Positions 57,081 to 64,000 of a stretch of DNA of 64,000 nucleotides are shown in pieces. Numbering within the stretch: the first letter of the stretch is position 1; every line of letters begins with the position of its first letter. Source of the DNA: Pectobacterium betavasculorum (GTDB taxonomy: Bacteria > Pseudomonadota > Gammaproteobacteria > Enterobacterales > Enterobacteriaceae). Under the pieces are notes generated by a model. That model was not told the origin of the DNA. It ran no database searches and was given only the letters and a program-made list of their open reading frames with translations. The position numbers and the translations under genes are program-made. The stretch spans positions 558,001 to 622,000 of the forward strand of contig NZ_JQHM01000001.1 of the NCBI RefSeq assembly GCF_000749845.1, written 5' to 3'.

Positions 57081-58588
57081 GCGGGAGTTCCTCCAGTTGA
57101 ATATAAAAGTAGGGTTTCTTCGTCAATCTCTGCGGCATTCAGCTCTGCGACAATGCGGCCATCCCATAGCACGCAGATGCGATCGCAGAGCCCGACAAGT
57201 TCGGAAAACTCGCCCGATGCATAAATAATGCCTTTGCCCTGTCGGGCGAGGCCGTCAATCAATGTAAACAGGTCCTGTTTGGCCTTGATATCGACGCCTT
57301 TAGTGGGCTCATCAAAAATCAGAACTTGTGTTTCACCGCGTAGCCACTTGCCAATGGCCACCTTTTGTTGATTCCCACCCGACAGGCGTGCGAGCTTTTG
57401 CGCCGGGCCGGTGGTGCGAACCGCGAACCGCTCAACAATCTGTTTCGCCCAGCGCAATGCCTTGCCGCGGCTGAATATCCCCCAGCGGGAAAAACTGTCG
57501 GTGGCAGTGATACTAAGATTCATGGTGACGGATTCATCAATAAAAATCCCTTCTTTGCGCCGCTCTTCAGGAACCAGCGCCAGACCTTGCTCGACGGATT
57601 GGTGAGGTGAATGAGGCTGCCAGGGTTTGCCACGATATTCTCCCTGTGTTATCTGGCACGGTTCCGCGCCGAACAGTGCTTTGCACAATTCGGTTTTACC
57701 CGCACCGGCCAACCCGGCAATGCCCAGAATTTCCCCTTTGCGCAGTGTGAGCGAGATATTGTGCAGCAGCGTTTCGTCGTGCAAACCGGTGACCTGAAGC
57801 AGCGTCTCTTCGGAAGTTACGGTTCGGCGCGGTGGGAAGATATCGTCGAGCCTGTGTCCCAGCATTTTCTCTACGATCTCTTCACCGCTCAGCCCCCGCA
57901 TCGCGCCGCTGCTGACAAATTCGCCGTCACGCAGAACGGTCAACGTATCGCAGATTTCACTCAGTTCATGAATACGGTGGGAAATAAACACGATTCCGAT
58001 GCCATCGGCCTGTAAACGGCGAACTACTTGAAAGAGACGTGCGCTTTCAGCCTGATCCAGCGGAGCGGTAGGTTCATCTAAAATCAGGAAGCGACACTCG
58101 TGAGATAACGCACGGGCCAGTAGGATTTGCTGTTTCTCAGCCAGCGAGCAGCTACCCAGACGTTGGCGAACATTAAGGTGAACACCAAGCTGGTCAAGCA
58201 GCGTCTGTGCCTGACGGTATATCTGCGACCAACTCAGTAGATGCCCGTCCTGCGCCAGCGTATCCAGCATAATGTTTTCCGCCACGGATAGCGTGGGAAC
58301 CAGCGCGACATCGACTTCCTGCTGCACCAAATGAATGCCGTACCGCTTGGCATCACGGGGCGAATGAACATCGACCTGTTTACCATTAATCAGAATATCA
58401 CCCTGATAGTGATCGTAAGCGCCTGACAGGATCGTCATCAGCGTGGATTTACCCGCACCATTCGCGCCAGTCAGGGCATGAATCGAACCACCTTCCAGTG
58501 TGAAATTAACCTGCTTGAGGGCGTGGAAACCAGAAAAGGAGATAGAAATGTTGTGCATTTCCAGTCGACTTTGGAGGGTAGAGATCAT
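57077..58588 (-). CDS. Sugar ABC transporter ATPase, RbsA/MglA-like
   Basis: The 503-aa protein has two ABC domains. The first has intact Walker A (GANGAGKST) and Walker B (LILDEPTAPLD); its signature is degraded to GSCSLAEKQQ, as in this family. The second domain has a degenerate Walker A (GLAGAGKTEL) but an intact signature (LSGGNQQK) and Walker B (IFDEPTKGVD). It works with the downstream permease. No periplasmic binding protein gene adjoins, which is unusual for this class. Confidence 0.9.
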   Translation of the reverse strand: MISTLQSRLEMHNISISFSGFHALKQVNFTLEGGSIHALTGANGAGKSTLMTILSGAYDHYQGDILINGKQVDVHSPRDAKRYGIHLVQQEVDVALVPTLSVAENIMLDTLAQDGHLLSWSQIYRQAQTLLDQLGVHLNVRQRLGSCSLAEKQQILLARALSHECRFLILDEPTAPLDQAESARLFQVVRRLQADGIGIVFISHRIHELSEICDTLTVLRDGEFVSSGAMRGLSGEEIVEKMLGHRLDDIFPPRRTVTSEETLLQVTGLHDETLLHNISLTLRKGEILGIAGLAGAGKTELCKALFGAEPCQITQGEYRGKPWQPHSPHQSVEQGLALVPEERRKEGIFIDESVTMNLSITATDSFSRWGIFSRGKALRWAKQIVERFAVRTTGPAQKLARLSGGNQQKVAIGKWLRGETQVLIFDEPTKGVDIKAKQDLFTLIDGLARQGKGIIYASGEFSELVGLCDRICVLWDGRIVAELNAAEIDEETLLLYSTGGTPA

Positions 58589-58848
58589 GGTCGGTAACGC
58601 TCTTGGCGGTCAAGGTCATGAAATAACGGAAAAGAAAGGTAGCATATATCCCAGAGAATTTAATACAGCTTCACGTGTTTGAGTGTCGTGGGCTATGAAC
58701 GAAAAGGCATAAATTAAATAAAAAAGTTCTTAATCTGCCGCTGGCAAGTGAATAAGATGGAATTATCAACAGGGTAGAACGCCATCTACCAGACAAACAT
58801 AAGATAAGAGCCGTGCTCAAGATAGGGTACGGAGAGGAATGCTCAAAC

Positions 58849-59937
58849 ATGCACACCACGACCGTTCGCGTACAGGTTGGTCCTGCCAACTATTTCTCTT
58901 TTCCTGGCGCCATCGATAAGCTGCTGGAGTTTTACCCGTCAGAGGTGCTGAAAAACGCGCTGTGGATCTACGGTGAACGTGCGATCGCCGCCGCTCGTCC
59001 TTATTTACCGGCCGAGTTTGAGTCATCTTCAGCCCGACGGGTTCAATTTGGTGCGCATTGCAGCGAGGGGGAAGTCGCAAAATTGGTGGCACAGGCAGGC
59101 GGTGAATGTCAGGTTGTCATTGGCGTTGGCGGTGGAGCCGTGCTGGATACCGCTAAGGTCGCTGCGCGTCATATCGGTGTACCGCTGGTGGCCATCCCGA
59201 CCATTGCGGCAACCTGTGCGGCCTGGACGCCTCTGTCCGTCTGGTATAATGATGCCGGCCAGGCTTTACGTTTTGAAATTTTCACCGATGCCAATCATTT
59301 GGTATTGGTCGAGCCGCGGATCATGCTGGCAGCGCCGGTTGAATATCTGCTGGCAGGAGTGGGGGATACGTTGGCGAAGTGGTATGAAGCCGTGGTTCTC
59401 AGCCCACAGCCTGAAACGCTGCCTCTGTCTGTTCGTCTTGGCTTACAGACTGCGCTGGATATCCGCAATGTATTGCTGCAACAAAGTGCGTCCGCGTTAG
59501 AAGCCGTCAAGCGCGGTGAGCTGACGCAGGATTTTCTAGATGTGGTGGATGCGATCATTGCTGGGGGCGGCATGGTTGGTGGATTGGGAGAGCGGTACAC
59601 TCGCGTAGCGGCAGCGCATGCGGTTCATAATGGCTTGACGGTGTTGCCACAAACCGAACGCTTTCTGCACGGTACCAAAGTGGCTTATGGCATTCTGGTG
59701 CAAAGCGCCTTGCTGGGCGACAAGGAAACGTTGCTCCAGTTGAAAGCGGCGTTCAAGGTGTTTGGTTTACCCACATCGCTGGCTGAGTTGGATGTGGATA
59801 TTCACGATCGCGCTGCGCTTCAGGCCGTGATTACTCGTACTTTGCAAACGGGGGAATCCATTCATTATCTGCCACTGGTGCTAAATGAAGATGTCTTGCT
59901 GGCAGCGTTTAACACCGTTGAGTCGGGCAGGGAATAG
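58849..59937 (+). CDS. hcxA: Hydroxycarboxylate dehydrogenase HcxA (YbdH)
   Basis: This 362-aa member of the iron-containing/glycerol dehydrogenase family matches E. coli YbdH over long stretches (PTIAATCAAWTPLSVWYNDAGQAL, FLHGTKVAYGILVQSALLG). Probable metal ligands are Asp in GVGDTLAKWYEA and His in AHAVHNGL and FLHGTK. The NAD-binding GGG motif is VIGVGGGAVLDTAK. HcxA reduces 2-oxoacids with NADPH. The ATG at 58849 gives the family length. It is divergent from the ABC transporter genes. Confidence 0.88.
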   Translation: MHTTTVRVQVGPANYFSFPGAIDKLLEFYPSEVLKNALWIYGERAIAAARPYLPAEFESSSARRVQFGAHCSEGEVAKLVAQAGGECQVVIGVGGGAVLDTAKVAARHIGVPLVAIPTIAATCAAWTPLSVWYNDAGQALRFEIFTDANHLVLVEPRIMLAAPVEYLLAGVGDTLAKWYEAVVLSPQPETLPLSVRLGLQTALDIRNVLLQQSASALEAVKRGELTQDFLDVVDAIIAGGGMVGGLGERYTRVAAAHAVHNGLTVLPQTERFLHGTKVAYGILVQSALLGDKETLLQLKAAFKVFGLPTSLAELDVDIHDRAALQAVITRTLQTGESIHYLPLVLNEDVLLAAFNTVESGRE

Positions 59938-59950
59938 ATCGTAGGGAAGA

Positions 59951-59970
59951 GGCGGAGGGAAGTCTCCGCC
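59951..59970. terminator. Hairpin between hcxA and the KTSC gene
   Basis: GGCGGAG / CTCCGCC pair around a 6-base loop between two convergent genes. T runs are weak. Confidence 0.45.
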
Positions 59971-59998
59971 CTCAAAGACTATTCTTTATCTTTAAAAA

Positions 59999-60211
59999 CT
60001 ACTGTGTTTTCTCGTAGGGGAATGAATTTTTGATATAGCTGGCGTAGTAACGATACTTCGTCTTGCTTGCCATCAGCTCTTCATAAATCATGCGTGCTAC
60101 GCCGCTGTAGAGATAGATACTCCCATTCAGCAGTTCGACTTCCAACTGACTTTTTTCTGCATCGTAACCGACTGAAAATAACTCGGTTGATGCAACGCGT
60201 TTTCTCTGCAA
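59999..60211 (-). CDS. KTSC-domain protein
   Basis: This 70-aa protein contains the KTSC domain: VASTELFSVGYDAEKSQLEVELLNGSIYLYSGV and the final KYRYYASYIKNSFPYEK, where the K-T-S-C-like motif of the family is relaxed. Related domains occur fused to or beside lysyl-tRNA synthetase, but no function is firmly known. It is monocistronic. Confidence 0.75.
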   Translation of the reverse strand: MQRKRVASTELFSVGYDAEKSQLEVELLNGSIYLYSGVARMIYEELMASKTKYRYYASYIKNSFPYEKTQ

Positions 60212-60279
60212 AATTAATCACTCCCAACCTATCGATGCCGCATCCTGACGGTATGCTACCTTTCGAAAACCATATCGTG

Positions 60280-60365
60280 TATACACCCGTCACACTTCAA
60301 GCTGCTTGTGCGTTGGCTGCTCTTATAGTTGCCGCCTGCCTGAAACTCGAATTATCTAGAGTATA
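60280..60365 (+). repeat. MITE-like intergenic repeat, copy D (86 bp, minimal form)
   Basis: Both ends (TATACACCCGTCACACTTCAAG and CTCGAATTATCTAGAGTATA) are present with almost nothing between them: the left end runs through GTTGGCTGC directly into TTGCCGCCTGCCTGAAA. It looks like an internal deletion of the long form. Confidence 0.8.
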
Positions 60366-60507
60366 TAGCTCGAAATATATCGCGGTTAAACAAAATCATA
60401 TCTTTATTAGATCATGAATAATCAGTAAATGCTCACAGAATTTCTGCTCTGTCTCCCATCGACCAGTTTGTTATTTGTCGCCGATGAGGGATATCCTGAT
60501 TATGCCG

Positions 60508-61152
60508 TTAATCCTGAGCGATCGCTCGTTGAAAAGCAGGTTGGCTTTCTATCCGTTCAATGTACTGCTGAATATGCGGGTAGTGGCTTAAATCCAGTCG
60601 CGTTTTCGCCAAAACCAACGGCACAGCCATCTGTATATCGGCACCGCTGAGCGACTCCCCGGTAAACCAGTCCTGTTTACTCAAATGTTGTTCGATGAAC
60701 TGAAGCTGAGTGGTCAGTCGCGGCACAATAAAGGCTTGCTCGATACTTTGCACAATTTTTCGTGCTATCGGGCGGATGAAAAACGGCATTGGCGCGGACT
60801 CTGTTTTCGCTAATACCAGACGCATCACCAGAAGCGGCATGAGCGAACCTTCGGCAAAATGCAGCCAGAAGCGATAGTCCAGCAACGCTTGCCCGCTCTG
60901 TGGACGCAGTCTGCCATTGCCGTAAGTCTCAATCAGGTATTCCACAATGGCCCCGGATTCGGCAATGGTCAATTCGCCATCGGTAATCACCGGCGATTTC
61001 CCTAGCGGGTGAATCTGCTTGAGCGACGCCGGAGCACTGAACGTTTTTGGGTCGCGCGCGTAGCGAATAATTTCATAGTCAACGCCCAGTTCTTCCAACA
61101 GCCAGGTCGCGCGGGTCGAACGCGATTTTTCGAGGTGATGAACGCGTATCAT
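60508..61152 (-). CDS. Glutathione S-transferase family protein
   Basis: This 214-aa cytosolic protein has the thioredoxin-fold N-terminal half (MIRVHHLEKSRSTRATWLLEELGVDYEI; HPLGKSPVITDGELTIAESGAIVEYLIETYG) and a helical C-terminal half. SRS near residue 10 supplies the likely catalytic Ser. The start at 61152 is supported by AAGGAA; the frame extends upstream only by overlap with fghA. It lies downstream of fghA but behind a terminator, so it probably has its own promoter. Confidence 0.87.
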   Translation of the reverse strand: MIRVHHLEKSRSTRATWLLEELGVDYEIIRYARDPKTFSAPASLKQIHPLGKSPVITDGELTIAESGAIVEYLIETYGNGRLRPQSGQALLDYRFWLHFAEGSLMPLLVMRLVLAKTESAPMPFFIRPIARKIVQSIEQAFIVPRLTTQLQFIEQHLSKQDWFTGESLSGADIQMAVPLVLAKTRLDLSHYPHIQQYIERIESQPAFQRAIAQD

Positions 61153-61238
61153 CAAGATTTCCTTTTTGTTTGTCTTGGTTCCGGTAATGAGGCGGGACAG
61201 GTGTGTAATCGAATATTTTAATGCGACTGCGTTGTAAC

Positions 61239-61276
61239 AGGAAAGAGAAACAGCGCTCAGGGTGTACCGGAGCGCT
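61239..61276 (-). terminator. Terminator of fghA
   Basis: A perfect 8-bp stem (CAGCGCTC / GAGCGCTG) is followed on the minus strand by TTTCTCTTT. Confidence 0.7.
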
Positions 61277-61315
61277 GTTCTCAACGGGATAAGCATAGCA
61301 CCATTATTCGAACAA

Positions 61316-62176
61316 CTATCGTGCGAGCGGTTCTTCTTCAAACAGGTACTGGGCGTGGAAGCGCAGGTGATCTTCGATGAAACTGGCGATGAAGAAATAG
61401 CTGTGATCATAGCCGGACTGGGTTCGCAGCGTCAGCGGCCACGCGTACTGACTTGCCAGCTCTTCCAGTTTTGCCGGCTGCAACTGATCGGGGAGGAACT
61501 GATCGCAATCGCCCTGATCGACCAACATGGGCAGCTTCTTCTGGCTATTTGCCAGCAAATGACAACTGTCATACTGCAACCACTGGGTTTCATCCTCGCC
61601 GAGGTAAGCGGTAAGCGCCTTACGCCCCCAGGGAACCTGGCTTGGGTTAACAATTGGCGCGAACGCCGATGCAGACAGAAATTGCTCCGGATTGCGTAGC
61701 GCCAGCATCAGCGCACCGTGGCCACCCATCGAATGTCCACTGATGGACTGGCGGCTGTTCACATTAAAATGTTGCTGAATCAGCGCCGGTAATTCGCTAC
61801 TGATGTAGTCATACATCCGGTAGTGTGTTGCCCAGGGAGCCTGCGTAGCATTCACATAGAATCCCGCGCCCTGACCGAGATCGTACCCTGCGTCATCTGC
61901 TACGCCATCGCCGCGCGGGCTGGTGTCCGGCATGACCAACACCAGACCCAGCTCGGAGGCAACGCGCTGTGCGCCTGCTTTCGTCGTAAAGTTTTCGTCG
62001 TTGCAGGTTAACCCTGACAGCCAGTAAAGCACGGGCGGCGGGGTGTCATCCTGTGTCGGTGGCAGATAAATACTGAACGTCATGGCAGTGCTCAGCGTTT
62101 CTGACACATGGCGATAGCGCTGTTGCCAGCCGCCAAACATACGGTGTTCTTCCAGCAGTTCCAGTGATGAGTTCAT
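61316..62176 (-). CDS. fghA: S-formylglutathione hydrolase
   Basis: This 286-aa esterase-D type alpha/beta hydrolase splits S-formylglutathione into glutathione and formate, the second step of formaldehyde detoxification. The nucleophile Ser lies in [11 protein letters not shown], the catalytic His in [13 protein letters not shown] and the Asp in DQGDCDQFL. It lies 38 bp after frmA on the same strand. It corresponds to FrmB/YeiG; in E. coli yeiG also lies near cirA. Confidence 0.92.
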   Translation of the reverse strand: MNSSLELLEEHRMFGGWQQRYRHVSETLSTAMTFSIYLPPTQDDTPPPVLYWLSGLTCNDENFTTKAGAQRVASELGLVLVMPDTSPRGDGVADDAGYDLGQGAGFYVNATQAPWATHYRMYDYISSELPALIQQHFNVNSRQSISGHSMGGHGALMLALRNPEQFLSASAFAPIVNPSQVPWGRKALTAYLGEDETQWLQYDSCHLLANSQKKLPMLVDQGDCDQFLPDQLQPAKLEELASQYAWPLTLRTQSGYDHSYFFIASFIEDHLRFHAQYLFEEEPLAR

Positions 62177-62214
62177 CGCTGTACAGCCTCCTTTTTATTC
62201 CTGACAGTGCGCAA

Positions 62215-63396
<1,182 letters not shown>

Positions 63397-63447
63397 TCAG
63401 CACGACATCGCCTCTATTGAAAATAGTCGTTTACTGAAAATAAATGT

Positions 63448-64000
63448 TCATTCCGGCTGGGTGGACTGCTCAATAATGAGTTTTTTAAGCGCTTCGACAT
63501 TGGGGCCGAAAGCGTCGCGCCGCCAGACTAGCCAGGTTGAGGCAGTTGCGATATCGGGTGGTAACTCATGTACCTGAACGCGTGCGCCTGCCGGCAGCGA
63601 TTCGAGGACGGCATAGGGCAACATGGCCAGCCCCGCGCCGCTGGCTACACAGGCAAGCATGGCGTGGTATGAGTGGATTTCCATGATAGTGGCAGGGATG
63701 ACACCATCCTGGCGGAACCAGTTCTCCAGGCGTTTTCTGTAGGAACAGCTGGGGCGAAAGGCAAACAGCGTATCGTGGCTGGCATCTCGAGCATGCGTTA
63801 TCGGCGAGTGTGCAGGGTCGGAGATCAGTACTAATCGCTCCGCAAAACACGAGCAACCATTCAGTTCGTCGTACACCACGGGGCCATCGACTAACGCGGC
63901 TGCCAGCGTTCCTGCCCGCACACGCTCGATAATTTCTCCTGACGTGCCGGTATTCAGAGACAGTGAGACATTCGGGTAGCGCTGATGATAAGCTGCTAAT
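63448..64000 (-). CDS. LysR-family regulator, C-terminal part (5' end outside window)
   Basis: The open frame reaches the right edge. The 184 or so visible codons are a LysR substrate-binding domain: LAAYHQRYPNVSLSLNTGTSGEIIERVRAGTLAAALVDG near the edge, CSCFAERLVLISD, and the late ASGAGLAMLPYAVLES. The DNA-binding HTH lies outside the window. It stops 111 bp before frmA on the same strand. Whether it controls frmA-fghA is not shown; E. coli uses FrmR instead. Confidence 0.85.
   Translation of the reverse strand, partial: LAAYHQRYPNVSLSLNTGTSGEIIERVRAGTLAAALVDGPVVYDELNGCSCFAERLVLISDPAHSPITHARDASHDTLFAFRPSCSYRKRLENWFRQDGVIPATIMEIHSYHAMLACVASGAGLAMLPYAVLESLPAGARVQVHELPPDIATASTWLVWRRDAFGPNVEALKKLIIEQSTQPE

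Noticed and set aside
60429..60650. 73-aa plus-strand ORF near the GST gene
   Set aside because: Mostly antisense to the GST 3' end, with no ribosome site.
61153..61410. N-terminal extension of the GST gene to 61410
   Set aside because: It would overlap fghA and the fghA terminator, whereas the ATG at 61152 has a ribosome site and the family N-terminus.

Overview
The window is chromosomal DNA of an enterobacterium. Proteins and gene order are close to Escherichia coli, but the arrangement, accessory genes and intergenic repeats look more like a soft-rot Pectobacterium-type genome; this placement is an inference from recall. Two conserved backbone blocks are joined by a small, decayed integrative element next to tRNA-Pro(GGG).

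Block 1 (1-10.5 kb): the 3' end of a putative peptidase gene, glnHPQ (glutamine uptake), dps, a small P-loop kinase-like gene, rhtA, ompX, a CynX/NimT-type MFS exporter, a YeeO-like MATE exporter, a YgaP-like membrane rhodanese and a DHCW-motif cupin.

Island (10.5-17.9 kb): two different P4-type integrases, both lacking the C-terminal catalytic part. Each has its own set of 8-bp repeats (TAGGCATA or TAGTCCCA) at the same 12-bp period. Between them lie a small hypothetical gene, a ParE/RelE-CopG-type toxin-antitoxin pair, a low-GC gene for a 466-aa protein with a C-terminal HEPN RNase motif (possibly ApeA-like anti-phage), an array of about ten GTCGGTTCA iterons that resembles a satellite replication site, and a complete IS3-family element with an A6G frameshift site. 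The IS has no target duplication and joins a broken integrase to the tail of another gene, so it probably mediated deletion of the element's core.

Block 2 (17.9-52 kb): proL-yejM-yejL-yejK-rplY-radD-(yecH)-rsuA-bcr-yejG-yejFEBA, then a non-E. coli cluster (LLM flavin oxidoreductase, GST, DHA2 MFS exporter, divergent LysR) where E. coli has rtn, then mepS-lpxT-yeiR-efpL-yeiW-setB, fruBKA with Cra operators, nfo, yeiH, yeiE, lysP and a Fur-box-preceded cirA-type receptor. Apart from the insertions this is the E. coli 48-49 min order.

Right end (54.6-64 kb): a D-2-hydroxyacid dehydrogenase, an ABC sugar permease and ATPase with no binding protein beside them, hcxA (ybdH), a KTSC protein, a GST, and a formaldehyde-detoxification set (fghA, frmA, and a LysR gene cut by the window edge).

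Four intergenic regions carry members of one MITE-like repeat with imperfect ends of about 26 bp (lengths 86, 138, 274 and 275 bp). A solo end of the same family lies in the island.
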